From UBA1847 sp942492205 (GTDB taxonomy: Bacteria; Pseudomonadota; Gammaproteobacteria; Steroidobacterales; Woeseiaceae), in contig CALODT010000005.1 of NCBI GenBank assembly GCA_942492205.1, positions 124,001 to 188,000 on the forward strand: 64,000 nucleotides of DNA, in the 5' to 3' direction. The stretch's first letter is position 1; every line of letters begins with the position of its first letter. A program made the position numbers and the translations under genes. This document shows, in pieces, positions 8,430 to 17,333 of this stretch. The notes beneath the pieces were generated by a model. It ran no database searches, had not been told where the DNA came from, and worked only from the letters and a program-made list of their open reading frames with translations.

Positions 8430-9407
8430 ATGCTTTCTTTCCTGGGTGTTGTCAGCGGCATTGGGCTTCTTATCGGAGGCGGCACCCTACTGGTGCGCGG
8501 CGCGTCGGAGATCGCGACTCGCCTGGGCGTATCGCCGCTGGTGGTTGGTCTGACGGTGGTCGGCTTCGGCACCAGTGCGCCGGAGCTCGTCATCAACGTC
8601 GTTGGCGCCCTGCGCGGCGCAACCGATATCGCGTTCGGTAACGTTGTCGGCTCAAATATCAGCAACCTGGCGCTGGTTCTCGGCGTGGCGATTCTGATTG
8701 CGCCGATCAAGATCCAGGGACAGCTGGTACGCCGAGAGGTTCCGCTGCTGCTGTTGGCAACAACGGTGATTACCGTGATGGCGCTCGACCAGCTGCTGGA
8801 GGGGTTGCCGGCCATGGTCGGGCGATCCGAGGGTATCATCCTGATCTCGCTGTTCTGCATCTTTGTCTATATCAACGTGCTCGATTTCGTTGAGACGAGG
8901 GCCTCAGACCAGCTGATCGCCGACATCGCGCATCATCAATATGTTGACTCGGATCCGCACAGTCGATTCCGCTGGCTGTTCGTTATCGTCGGTATTGCTC
9001 TCCTGTCTGCCGGCGGTGAGCTGACGGTTCGCAACGGCGTTGCTATTGCGGATAGCCTCGGAGTTTCTTCGGCTATCATCGGCCTGTTCCTGATCGCTGT
9101 TGGCACGAGTATGCCGGAGCTGGTTACGTCGATTGTCGCTGCAAAGCGCGGCGAATCGGACCTCGCTTTGGGCAACGTCGTCGGCTCCAATATTTTTAAT
9201 TCCTTGATCGTGTTGCCCGCCAGCAGTGTTATTTCACAGGTTCCGGTACCCGCCGGCGGCATTGGTGACCTGCTCCTCTCGCTGTTCCTGACCGCAATTC
9301 TCGTGCCGATCTTTCTCTACGGTGACGCCCGCCTCGGCAGGAAGGAGGGGGTGTTCCTGCTGCTGCTGTATTTCGGCTACGCGGCGCAGCGAATCTATCT
9401 GGCATGA
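8430..9407 (+). CDS. Calcium/sodium antiporter (CaCA family, YrbG-like)
   Basis: A 325-aa inner-membrane cation exchanger. The two inverted alpha repeats that define the CaCA superfamily are both clear: GFGTSAPELVINVVGA followed by GNVVGSNISNLALVLG in the first half, and AVGTSMPELVTSIVAA followed by GNVVGSNIFNSLIVL in the second. The GTS.PE and N.VGSN motifs supply the Na+/Ca2+ site. It has about ten membrane spans, the usual length for YrbG-type proteins. It is likely co-transcribed with nhaD and uses the sodium gradient to expel calcium. Confidence 0.9.
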   Translation: MLSFLGVVSGIGLLIGGGTLLVRGASEIATRLGVSPLVVGLTVVGFGTSAPELVINVVGALRGATDIAFGNVVGSNISNLALVLGVAILIAPIKIQGQLVRREVPLLLLATTVITVMALDQLLEGLPAMVGRSEGIILISLFCIFVYINVLDFVETRASDQLIADIAHHQYVDSDPHSRFRWLFVIVGIALLSAGGELTVRNGVAIADSLGVSSAIIGLFLIAVGTSMPELVTSIVAAKRGESDLALGNVVGSNIFNSLIVLPASSVISQVPVPAGGIGDLLLSLFLTAILVPIFLYGDARLGRKEGVFLLLLYFGYAAQRIYLA

Positions 9408-9521
9408 GCCTTGAGAACTTTGGCGGCCAGGATCACTCAAACGGAGTTTACACACAGGCAACACCATCATGTGGCGCGGGGTGACTGCGTTCTGCCAAAA
9501 AAACAACGTCAGGAGACGAGA

Positions 9522-11603
9522 ATGATGCCGAGATTACTGCCCTGGGCCCTGCTGTTCGCGTGCGTTATCGCGCACGCTGAAGACGATCCTTACCTCTGGC
9601 TGGAGGACGTTGAGGGTGAGAAGGCGCTGGCCTGGGTCGAGGAGCAGAACAAGCAGTCCCTGGGTTACCTCGAGGCACTGCCGACGTTTGAGAAATTTCG
9701 CGACCGCAACCTGGAGATTTACGATTCGGAAGAGCGCATCGCCTACCCGGCGCTTCGCGGTGACTATGTCTACAACTACTGGCGCGACGCGAACAACAAG
9801 CGCGGTATCTGGCGACGTGCGACGCTCGCCGACTATGCGGCGGGCAAATCGGACTGGGACATTATCCTGGATCTCGACAAGCTTGCGGAACAGGACGGCG
9901 AGGACTGGGTCTGGAAAGGATCCAGCTGTCTGCGGCCCGAGTACCGCCACTGCCTGCTGCGCCTGTCGCGTGGCGGTGCGGACGCCGTCGTCGTTCGCGA
10001 ATTCGATATTGAGAAACGCGCGTTTGTCGATGACGGCTTCTACCTCGCCGAGGCCAAGACCCAGCTCAGCTGGATCGACGAGGACTCGGTATACGTCGGA
10101 ACCGATTTTGGCGAGGGTAGCCTGACCGACTCCGGCTATGCGAGGACGGCCCGCGTCTGGGAGCGTGGCGTACCCATCGAGGAGGCCCGCGAAGTGTTCG
10201 CCGGGAAGCAGGCCGACGTCTCCGCCGGCGTCTTTCGAACCTGGGATCAGGACACGCCCTACGACATCGCGTACCGGGCACCGTCTTTCTACAGCTCCGA
10301 GAGCTACCTGCTGGGCGATGACGGCAAACCGACGCGTATTGACATACCGGACGATGCGGATCTGCAGGGCATTATGAACGGCCAGATGATCGTCGAGCTG
10401 AAGAGCGACTGGAAGCCGTCAGACACCAGCTATCCGCAAGGCAGCGTTATCTCGATCGACTTTGCACGATTCATGAAAGGTGCGCGTGACTTCGACGTGA
10501 TCTTCGCGCCGACCGGCAGCGTCGCGATCAAGCGCGGCGGTGTGGTGTCGACACGAGACTACGTCATTCTCAACCTGCTCGATGACGTCGTCAGTCGCAT
10601 GATGCGCTTTTCGTATGTAGACGGCGAATGGCAGGGCGAGGATATCGAGGCAGAAGCGCTGGGCAGCATTAACCTGGTCACCGCCGCCGAGGATTCGAAC
10701 GTCTTTTTCTTCAGCTACGAGGGTTTCCTGCGGCCGGACACGCTGTACGTTGCCAATGACGGTGGCGCCACCATCGAGGCGTTGAAATCGCTGCCGGATT
10801 TCTTTGCAACGGATGGCATGAGCGTCGCGCAGCACTTTGCGACCAGCAAGGACGGCACCCGGATTCCCTATTTCGTTGTGCTGCCCGCCAATTTTGAGGC
10901 GAACGGCAAGACACCGACGCTGATGTACGGCTACGGCGGTTTCGAGGTCAGCCGCACGCCTTCCTACAGTGCAACCGTCGGCCATAGCTGGGTAGCCCGT
11001 GGCGGTGCGTTTGTCGTCGCCAACATCCGCGGTGGTGGCGAGTACGGACCTGCCTGGCACCAGGCGGCATTAAAAGAGAATCGACAGCGAGCCTATGACG
11101 ATTTCATCGCCGTCGGTGAGGATCTCATCGAACGCAAAATAACCAGCGCAAAACACCTCGGTATTCGCGGCGGCTCGAACGGCGGTCTGTTGACCGGAGT
11201 GATGTTGACGCAGCGCCCGGACCTCTGGAATGCGGTCATCGTCCAGGTGCCGCTGCTCGACATGAAACGCTTCAACAAGCTGCTGGCGGGTGCCTCGTGG
11301 ATGGGCGAGTACGGCGATCCGGACACCGATGACTGGTCATTCATTCGCGAGTATTCGCCGTACCACAACCTGCGGGAAGACGTGGACTATCCAAAGCCGT
11401 TTTTCACGACCTCGACACGCGACGATCGCGTACATCCGGCGCACGCCCGCAAGATGGTAGCGCGCATGCGCGAGATGGGTCATGACCTGCTTTACTTCGA
11501 GAACACGGTTGGCGGACATGCCGGCGCATCCGACAATACACAGGCTGCACGCAATGAAGCGCTGATCTATAGTTATCTCTGGGATCAACTCGGTAACGAG
11601 TGA
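9522..11603 (+). CDS. Secreted prolyl oligopeptidase family (S9A) serine peptidase
   Basis: A 693-aa peptidase. I place the start at ATG 9522 after AGGAG (9511-9515); this gives a clean signal peptide (MMPRLLPWALLFACVIAHA, then EDDPYLWLED), whereas the in-frame extension upstream does not. The N-terminal part is the seven-bladed propeller that gates access; the C-terminal alpha/beta-hydrolase domain has Ser552 in GGSNGG, Asp634/Asp635 in RDDRVHP and His666 in VGGHAG, the S9 triad. It should cut proline-containing peptides in the periplasm or outside. The following gene begins 20 nt downstream and may be co-transcribed. Confidence 0.88.
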   Translation: MMPRLLPWALLFACVIAHAEDDPYLWLEDVEGEKALAWVEEQNKQSLGYLEALPTFEKFRDRNLEIYDSEERIAYPALRGDYVYNYWRDANNKRGIWRRATLADYAAGKSDWDIILDLDKLAEQDGEDWVWKGSSCLRPEYRHCLLRLSRGGADAVVVREFDIEKRAFVDDGFYLAEAKTQLSWIDEDSVYVGTDFGEGSLTDSGYARTARVWERGVPIEEAREVFAGKQADVSAGVFRTWDQDTPYDIAYRAPSFYSSESYLLGDDGKPTRIDIPDDADLQGIMNGQMIVELKSDWKPSDTSYPQGSVISIDFARFMKGARDFDVIFAPTGSVAIKRGGVVSTRDYVILNLLDDVVSRMMRFSYVDGEWQGEDIEAEALGSINLVTAAEDSNVFFFSYEGFLRPDTLYVANDGGATIEALKSLPDFFATDGMSVAQHFATSKDGTRIPYFVVLPANFEANGKTPTLMYGYGGFEVSRTPSYSATVGHSWVARGGAFVVANIRGGGEYGPAWHQAALKENRQRAYDDFIAVGEDLIERKITSAKHLGIRGGSNGGLLTGVMLTQRPDLWNAVIVQVPLLDMKRFNKLLAGASWMGEYGDPDTDDWSFIREYSPYHNLREDVDYPKPFFTTSTRDDRVHPAHARKMVARMREMGHDLLYFENTVGGHAGASDNTQAARNEALIYSYLWDQLGNE

Positions 11604-11623
11604 AGCCAAGGAGCGAGTTCAAC

Positions 11624-12910
11624 ATGAAGACTCGATCACAACATCGCCCATACCGCGGCGCCGGCAGCCGACCGGCGCTGTTCCGCGCCGCCGCTGTGAC
11701 GCTCCTGGTGTCAGGTCCGCTCGCCGCATCCGAGCCGGCCGAGGAGTCGGAAGCCGCGGTCGAGGAGGCGGCTGAAGTCGCAGCGCCCAAGCACATGTCG
11801 GAGGCTGTCAGGGCCACGATCAGCAAGGTCGTTGTCCTGCCCACGCAGGGGCCAGTCGGCGAGTCAACCACCGGCAGCTACAAGAAGCGCACGGACGGAC
11901 TTTATTCAGGCATGGAAAAGGGCGCGGCCAGGAGCGGCGTCGGCATCGAGGTCGGGCCTGTACGAACGCGCTATACGATTCCGATATTGACCATTCCTCT
12001 CGCGGTTCTTGGCGGCATCAAGGGCAAGACAGAGCGTGATATCCAGGATTTTCGGGATAGTCTGACGGAGGAGTTGGCGAAAACGGCGAACCCGCCATTG
12101 AGTAACGATGCGCTGGCATCGGACGTGTGGTGGGGACTGCGCCGTCTCCCCGATCTGGATTCAAAAGTATTCGCGCTGACCACGCCTGTGCCGGAAGATA
12201 CCGACGCTATCCTGTACGTTGGTCTGGAAAACATGACGATTGATGTGCAGGGCAAGGACGCTGTGATTACAACGACCGCGTCGGCAACGCTGCGGCGCCT
12301 GAGTGACGGCGAGCACCTGTACGAAGAGCAGGTGCAGTATGAGGACCGCGATACGCTGAGTAACTGGACCCGCAACGACAACGCGCTATGGCGCGATTAT
12401 GCGAATTACGCAAGGCATTACATTGGTCGGGAGATTTCGGCCGAAGTCTTTGACCGGGTTAACCTCAATCACGAACTGCGGCCAAAGCCAAGCAGCAACG
12501 TCAAGAGCGTGAAGAAGAACGACTGGCAGGGTGTCAGCAAGACGCCTACGCCAACGCTGGCATGGGAACTCACGCTGCTCGGCGACGACCGCTATGGCGA
12601 ATGGGCGAATCAGATTCAGCCTGCCGATATTGCCTACGACGTGGAAATCTACGATATGCAGCGTCTTGTTTACGCGGCGAAGCAGGTACCGCAAGCCAGC
12701 CACACCGTCGAGGAAGAGCTGCCGTGTAAACCGCTGCGCTGGTCCGTGCGGCCGTCCTACCGAGTGGCAGGCGGGCGCAAGTTCGGCGAGTGGATGCGAT
12801 ACAGCTCCGAAACCCACAACGCGAAGGCGAACGAGGGTCGACGAGCCTCTGAAGCGCCCGCCTATATCCAGGACTTCGCGTCGCTGACGTTGAAGTGCAA
12901 GCGCCGTTAA
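11624..12910 (+). CDS. Exported protein of unknown function
   Basis: A 428-aa protein I do not recognise. ATG 11624 follows AAGGAG (11608-11613), so I reject the longer frame from 11600. The N-terminus has a long basic n-region and a hydrophobic stretch ending near PLAASEPAEE, a likely signal peptide, then an Ala/Glu-rich linker (EAAVEEAAEVAAP). The rest is mixed alpha/beta with one internal Cys in EELPCKPL and another near the C-terminus. A segment around LWRDYANYARHYIGREISAEVFD looks helical, and the C-terminal third (YDVEIYDMQRLVYAAKQV, RWSVRPSYR) resembles a fibronectin-like beta sandwich. It may share a promoter with the peptidase gene. Confidence 0.7.
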   Translation: MKTRSQHRPYRGAGSRPALFRAAAVTLLVSGPLAASEPAEESEAAVEEAAEVAAPKHMSEAVRATISKVVVLPTQGPVGESTTGSYKKRTDGLYSGMEKGAARSGVGIEVGPVRTRYTIPILTIPLAVLGGIKGKTERDIQDFRDSLTEELAKTANPPLSNDALASDVWWGLRRLPDLDSKVFALTTPVPEDTDAILYVGLENMTIDVQGKDAVITTTASATLRRLSDGEHLYEEQVQYEDRDTLSNWTRNDNALWRDYANYARHYIGREISAEVFDRVNLNHELRPKPSSNVKSVKKNDWQGVSKTPTPTLAWELTLLGDDRYGEWANQIQPADIAYDVEIYDMQRLVYAAKQVPQASHTVEEELPCKPLRWSVRPSYRVAGGRKFGEWMRYSSETHNAKANEGRRASEAPAYIQDFASLTLKCKRR

Positions 12911-12961
12911 GGCGCCCCGTTTCCTGATCGCCGCGTTTTACGATCTTAAGTACCGCTCGCC

Positions 12962-13951
12962 ATGGACTCACTGACCCAGGCCGTTCTCGGCGCGACGATT
13001 GCGGGCGCTTGCGCACCGCGAGGGCATCGACGTAGAGCGCTGCTGGCCGGTGCCGCCCTCGGCACGCTTCCGGACCTGGACGTTGCGATTCGCTATGGCG
13101 ATGCGGTCAGGAACTTCACGTTTCATCGTGGCTTCAGCCACTCCTTGTTCGTGTTGCTGCCATTTTCAGTGGTGCTCTGGGCACTGCTGCGAAAGTGGTG
13201 GGCTCCGGTTCGAGAAGCGCCGCTGCCCTGGCTGGCCGCTATATCGCTGGCGCTGCTGACGCATCCGCTGCTCGACGCACACACGGCTTACGGCACACAG
13301 CTCTTCTGGCCACTGGAGTCTCCACCGGTAATGTGGTCGACGTTGTTCATCATCGATCCGCTGTACACGCTGCCGTTGCTGGTCGCGGTGATTGCCGCAG
13401 CCAGATGGCCGGCGGCCAGGCGCACGACCGCTGTCATGATTGTCAGTCTTTCGATAAGCACTGCGTATCTCGCCTGGTCGTGGGTCGGCAAGCTCGAGGT
13501 GGAGCGGCATGCCAGGGCGGGGCTCGCGGCCCTCGGCCTGGCGGATGCACCGCTATTCTCCGGGCCGACGCCCTTTAACACGGTCCTGTGGCGCGTGGTC
13601 GCGCTGACTGAGGACGGCTACCTGGAAGGCTACGACTCGCTGCTGATCGACGAGGGACCGATGCGTTTCACATTCTACGCCAGTGACCTTCAGTCGCTTC
13701 GGGCCGCGAGCGACGTCTGGGCGGTGTCGCGATTGCGTTGGTTTTCCCAGGACTTCATGAAAGCGGAAGTCCGTGATCAGCGCTTGATCCTGACAGACCT
13801 GCGCATGGGCGCCGAACCCAAATACGTGTTCAGTCATGTGGTCGCAGAATTCGGTAACCCACACTGGAAAGCGATCAAGCCTGAAGCGATTCCAGTTCAG
13901 TTCAGTCGCAGCGACTTCGCTACGCTCCGGGAACGCATCTGGAAGGACTGA
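12962..13951 (+). CDS. Membrane-bound metal-dependent hydrolase, DUF457/YdjM family
   Basis: A 329-aa integral membrane protein. The N-terminus is typical of the DUF457 (YdjM/YbcI) family: MDSLTQAVLGATIAGA, ALLAGAALGTLPDLDV and FHRGFSHSLFV, with the Asp and His pattern that gives the family its metal-dependent hydrolase label. TLPDLD, HRGFSHS and HPLLDAHTAYGTQLFWP hold the conserved Asp and His residues. About five membrane spans are followed by a soluble domain of about 150 residues. The physiological substrate is not known for this family. Convergent with the small membrane protein gene; the stops are only 12 nt apart. Confidence 0.85.
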   Translation: MDSLTQAVLGATIAGACAPRGHRRRALLAGAALGTLPDLDVAIRYGDAVRNFTFHRGFSHSLFVLLPFSVVLWALLRKWWAPVREAPLPWLAAISLALLTHPLLDAHTAYGTQLFWPLESPPVMWSTLFIIDPLYTLPLLVAVIAAARWPAARRTTAVMIVSLSISTAYLAWSWVGKLEVERHARAGLAALGLADAPLFSGPTPFNTVLWRVVALTEDGYLEGYDSLLIDEGPMRFTFYASDLQSLRAASDVWAVSRLRWFSQDFMKAEVRDQRLILTDLRMGAEPKYVFSHVVAEFGNPHWKAIKPEAIPVQFSRSDFATLRERIWKD

Positions 13952-13953
13952 TT

Positions 13954-13970
13954 CGCTTACGCGCTAAGCG
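13954..13970. terminator. Small hairpin between convergent genes
   Basis: CGCTTA (13954-13959) and TAAGCG (13965-13970) form a perfect 6-bp stem around a CGCGC loop, placed exactly between two convergent stops. It could act as a bidirectional terminator, but there is no clear U-run, so the call is tentative. Confidence 0.35.
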
Positions 13971-14329
13971 TTCGCACTCCTGCGGCGCCGGTATACCCCG
14001 ATGAAGGTACCAACCAGGTAGGACAGGATCGCGGCACCCAAACCGGTGACGATTGCCTCCGTTACCACGGTGCCAAACATTCCCGGATGAACAAGATAGT
14101 CAACAACGGCCGTGATGAGGCCGAGCAACAGGGAGATCAACCAGCGCTTGTCAGTTTTCGACAGCAGGATCGCCGCGGCTGTTATAGAGCCCGCCGCAAT
14201 GCCGGTCTGCGAAGCAACCAGCCAGTGGCCAAGCCCGAGCGCCAACACATTGCCCTGCACCATCGTGATCAGGCACGCGGTTGTGGCTTCCGCGATATTC
14301 TCGACGAAAGGTTTTACCCTGTTATTCAA
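13964..14329 (-). CDS. Small integral membrane protein, unknown
   Basis: A 121-aa protein with about four hydrophobic helices (ACLITMVQGNVLALGLGH, AGSITAAAILLS, WLISLLLGLITAVVDYLV, and AIVTGLGAAILSYLVGTFIG) and an Arg-rich C-terminal tail, so its C-terminus is predicted to be cytoplasmic. I do not recognise the family. It follows the DM13 gene by 10 nt on the same strand and is probably co-transcribed with it. Confidence 0.6.
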   Translation of the reverse strand: MNNRVKPFVENIAEATTACLITMVQGNVLALGLGHWLVASQTGIAAGSITAAAILLSKTDKRWLISLLLGLITAVVDYLVHPGMFGTVVTEAIVTGLGAAILSYLVGTFIGVYRRRRSANA

Positions 14330-14339
14330 CGCCGGCTCC

Positions 14340-14954
14340 TCAACTGCCAGCGTCCAGGCCGCGCTTCAGTGCGGCCGGCGAGAAAAGCACGTCAAAGAGT
14401 TCACACCAGATGACGACGCTATTGTATTCGTCGATATCCGTGCCCGGCGGAATCGTGTAGTTCTGATTGCCGATGTTGCCTTTGAGCTTGCCGAGACTGA
14501 TGAAGCCGCGCTCGGTTACGTCACTTGCCCGGGCAGGTGCGGGATGTTTCGACAGGTAAACCACCAGGGCTGGACCATTGGTCGTGCGGAAGTTTTCGAA
14601 TCGGACCACGTGGCGGCCGTCGCCGAGCTCGTAGACCTTCGCCTGGCCGCTGCCCTTGTGGATCGCATCTGCATCGACAAACTCACCGCTCGCTATGACG
14701 GTCGGGGCGCTGGGGGGCATGTCTTCAGCGGCGGCACGATCGGGAGCGGCCGCTGCCGCCTCCATGATCTCGTTCATCATGGCGCGCTGTTTTTCCGCGG
14801 GCATTGCCGTTATCGACTGCATGTCCAGTTGCCCGTCTGCCAGCAGTAAGCTGAAGTCCTCATCGACCGCACGATCGATAAATAGTGGCGAAACGAAAAA
14901 CCATCCCCCAACCAGCAGAACGACGACCAGGATTATCGCGATACTTCTATGCAA
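14340..14954 (-). CDS. Membrane-anchored DM13-domain protein (TTG start)
   Basis: A 204-aa protein with one N-terminal membrane helix (SIAIILVVVLLVGGWFFV) and a C-terminal DM13 domain of about 100 residues (GSGQAKVYELGDGRHVVRF, GPALVVYLSKH, LGKLKGNIGNQNYTIPPG, VVIWCELFDVLFSPA). DM13 is a predicted redox-related extracytoplasmic domain with a conserved Cys near the end, present here as WCELF. I start at TTG 14954 because GGAGGAG lies 8 nt upstream; the ATG at 15023 has no ribosome-binding site and would put 23 charged residues before the membrane helix. It leads a two-gene unit. Confidence 0.75.
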   Translation of the reverse strand: MHRSIAIILVVVLLVGGWFFVSPLFIDRAVDEDFSLLLADGQLDMQSITAMPAEKQRAMMNEIMEAAAAAPDRAAAEDMPPSAPTVIASGEFVDADAIHKGSGQAKVYELGDGRHVVRFENFRTTNGPALVVYLSKHPAPARASDVTERGFISLGKLKGNIGNQNYTIPPGTDIDEYNSVVIWCELFDVLFSPAALKRGLDAGS

Positions 14955-15098
14955 AGTTCTCTCCTCCGTTGTCGCGTGCTTTTCCGCCGCTTCGAGCAGA
15001 AGCCTGGCCGCCGCATTTTGCAATCCTCAGCATACTGACTGGAAGGGCAAAACAACAACGTGTTCGCGAGAAATTTCCAGCCGGCGCCGCCTGGCGAA

Positions 15099-16577
15099 CT
15101 AGGCCAGGACAGTATGTTGATCTATAAAGGCTTCAGCCGCGGCGAAGATACGTTTTCGCCGGCTACTGTCGAGTCGGTCGAGCGCCCGCGGCATCAGCGC
15201 CAGGCGCGGGTTGCCGGTAAAAAACTCGCGATGCTTGTCGATGAAGCGCCAATACAGGCCGTCGACGATGTCGCACCACGGCCCCTTCTTGTAGTCGCTC
15301 ATCTTCAGCAGGTAATTCGAACCACAGATGTAGGGCTTGGTCGCGAAGATGCCGCCATCGCTGAACAGCCCCATGCCGTAGACGTTCGGGCCCATGACCC
15401 ACTCCGACGAGTCAACGAACATCTCCATGAACCAGCGGTGCGCAATCGATGGCCGAATTTCGCACAGTGTCATGAGATTACCGAGCACCATCAGGCGCGG
15501 TATGTGGTGCGTCCAGCCGAGCCTCTGCGCCGTCTGAATCGTGTCGTCGAGCGGCGGTATACCTGTCGTACCGTCGTACCAGCTTGGCGACATATCGCGT
15601 TCGTGCGACCAGAAATTGCTGCTGTCCTGCTGCTCGCTGTAGTGCCGGTAGATACCGCGCACAAACTCGCGCCAGCCAATAAGCTGTCGTACGAATCCTT
15701 CGAGACTTTGCAGCGGTACTTCGTCGGCGCGCTCGAGCGCGGCATCGATCACCTCGCCGGGCGTCAACAGGCCGAGATTCAGACAAGGGCTCAGGACGCT
15801 GTGAAAAACCGTCTCTGACCGCGAGCTGATGGCGTCTTCGTAGGGTCCGAAGTCGGACAGGCGATTGGCTACGAAGTCGTCCAGCCACTCGCGTGCCTGG
15901 GCCCGTTTGGTCGGCCAGACGAACTCCGCAGCATCGCCGGGATGGTCGTTGAATTCGCGTTTTACCAGGTCAATGACGTCTTTGTCATGAGCACCGGGAG
16001 TTGTCCAGACCATCTCCGGCGGCTGAACCGTGCGGGGTAATTTCTTGCGATTGTCGGCGTCGAAACTCCATTGCCCGCCAGCAGGCTGCGATTCTGCATC
16101 GACCAGGATATTCAGGCTGCGGCGTTGCTGCTTGTAAAAGTCGCCCATCAGCAGGCGCGACTTATTGTTGGCAAAAGCCGAGAACGTCTCTCGTGAGCAG
16201 GTGAACATCGGCGATTGCAGCTCATCCCGGTCGAAGCCGTTTCGGGCCGCAAACTCGACAAGCCTGCTTTCCATCGGTTTGTCTTCGATCTCAAAATGCC
16301 GAATACGTGTTGCGCGCTGTGCTTTCAACGCTGCCGCAAGCTTATCTTCGTAACTATCGGCACTGGTCGGATCCAGTCGATGGTAGATGACCCGATAACC
16401 GGCTTTCTCGAGCTCATCCGCATACGAGCGCATCGCCGCGAGAAAAAGCACGATCTTTTGCTGGTGATGCTTTACGTAGGTGCAGAGGCCGACATCTTCG
16501 GCCATGAAGACCGGAGTATCTTTTGCTGCTGGCAGATGCTCCGGGGAAAACAGCTGATTGCCAAGAATGACGAGCAT
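15099..16577 (-). CDS. Photolyase/cryptochrome-related protein (DPRP family)
   Basis: A 492-aa protein of the deoxyribodipyrimidine-photolyase-related (PF04244) family, the group containing bacterial (6-4) photolyases. It has an N-terminal alpha/beta domain (MLVILGNQLFSPEHL) and a helical FAD-binding domain (HHIPRLMVLGNLM, EWVMGPNVYGMGLFSDGG, FATKPYICGSNYLLKMSDY). In Fe-S photolyases such as PhrB, four Cys bind a 4Fe-4S cluster. Here the first position reads IPPLDDT, the CxxC after MSDY is gone (MSDYKKGPWC), and only the last Cys appears conserved. It is last in a four-gene operon with DUF4149, EamA and UbiG, divergent from a MerR regulator. Repair or light sensing are both possible. Confidence 0.85.
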   Translation of the reverse strand: MLVILGNQLFSPEHLPAAKDTPVFMAEDVGLCTYVKHHQQKIVLFLAAMRSYADELEKAGYRVIYHRLDPTSADSYEDKLAAALKAQRATRIRHFEIEDKPMESRLVEFAARNGFDRDELQSPMFTCSRETFSAFANNKSRLLMGDFYKQQRRSLNILVDAESQPAGGQWSFDADNRKKLPRTVQPPEMVWTTPGAHDKDVIDLVKREFNDHPGDAAEFVWPTKRAQAREWLDDFVANRLSDFGPYEDAISSRSETVFHSVLSPCLNLGLLTPGEVIDAALERADEVPLQSLEGFVRQLIGWREFVRGIYRHYSEQQDSSNFWSHERDMSPSWYDGTTGIPPLDDTIQTAQRLGWTHHIPRLMVLGNLMTLCEIRPSIAHRWFMEMFVDSSEWVMGPNVYGMGLFSDGGIFATKPYICGSNYLLKMSDYKKGPWCDIVDGLYWRFIDKHREFFTGNPRLALMPRALDRLDSSRRKRIFAAAEAFIDQHTVLA

Positions 16578-16589
16578 GGTCGGTCAGCC

Positions 16590-17333
16590 TCAACGATCAG
16601 CGCGTGTGCAGAACATCATGTAGTTGACGTCCGTGGATCGAGTCATATGCAGGCTGCGTTTGAAAGGGTTGACTGCAACGCCGACGGTCTCCAGCACCGC
16701 CAGTCCGCCCGTCTCGAGATGCTTCGCTATCTCCGCCGGTTTCTGGAACAGCCCCCAACGGTGCGTGCCGCGCGGCAGCAATCGCAAAACGTATTCTGCG
16801 CCGATGATGGCAAACAGCCAGGCCTTTAGGGTGCGATTGATCGTGGCCACGAACATGACGCCGTTGTCTGCGGTCAATTCCGCGCAGTCCGACATGAACG
16901 CAGGCACGTCGGCGACGTGCTCGACGACCTCCATGTTGAGGACGATCTCGAAGCGCGCCGTCTCTTTGACCATTTCCGAGGCCGGGCACAGGCGGTAATT
17001 GATTGGTAGCTCGTTCTGGCGGGCATGCAGCGTGGCGATGGCAATATTCTTCTCAACGACGTCGATGCCGGTAACGTCGGCGCCGAGCTTTGCCATGGAC
17101 TCGGACAGGATACCGCCGCCGCAGCCGACATCGAGGGCGCGCAGACCGCGTAGCGGCTGGTCGTCGGCCGGATCGCGTCCGAAGTGCTCGCACAGCTTGT
17201 CTCGAATGTAGGTCGTGCGCAGTGCGTTAAGTTTGTGTATTGGCCAGAACGGACCCTCCTGGTCCCACCAGGTCTCTGCCATGCGCGTGTAAAAGTCGAC
17301 CTCGCGAGTATCGACCGTGGAGTCGTAATTCAC
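16590..17333 (-). CDS. ubiG: Ubiquinone biosynthesis O-methyltransferase UbiG
   Basis: A 247-aa SAM-dependent methyltransferase that performs both O-methylations of ubiquinone synthesis. Motif I is LDVGCGGGILSE, the SAM acidic residue follows in VTGIDVVEKN, and the post-motif NMEVVEHVADV is typical of UbiG. The C-terminus carries the UbiG block around LLPRGTHRW, GLFQKPAEI and NPFKRSLHMT. Length fits the family. Its start overlaps the end of the EamA gene by 4 nt and the photolyase-family gene begins 12 nt after it. An unusual partner for a photolyase; it ties quinone supply to the light-stress island. Confidence 0.93.
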   Translation of the reverse strand: MNYDSTVDTREVDFYTRMAETWWDQEGPFWPIHKLNALRTTYIRDKLCEHFGRDPADDQPLRGLRALDVGCGGGILSESMAKLGADVTGIDVVEKNIAIATLHARQNELPINYRLCPASEMVKETARFEIVLNMEVVEHVADVPAFMSDCAELTADNGVMFVATINRTLKAWLFAIIGAEYVLRLLPRGTHRWGLFQKPAEIAKHLETGGLAVLETVGVAVNPFKRSLHMTRSTDVNYMMFCTRADR

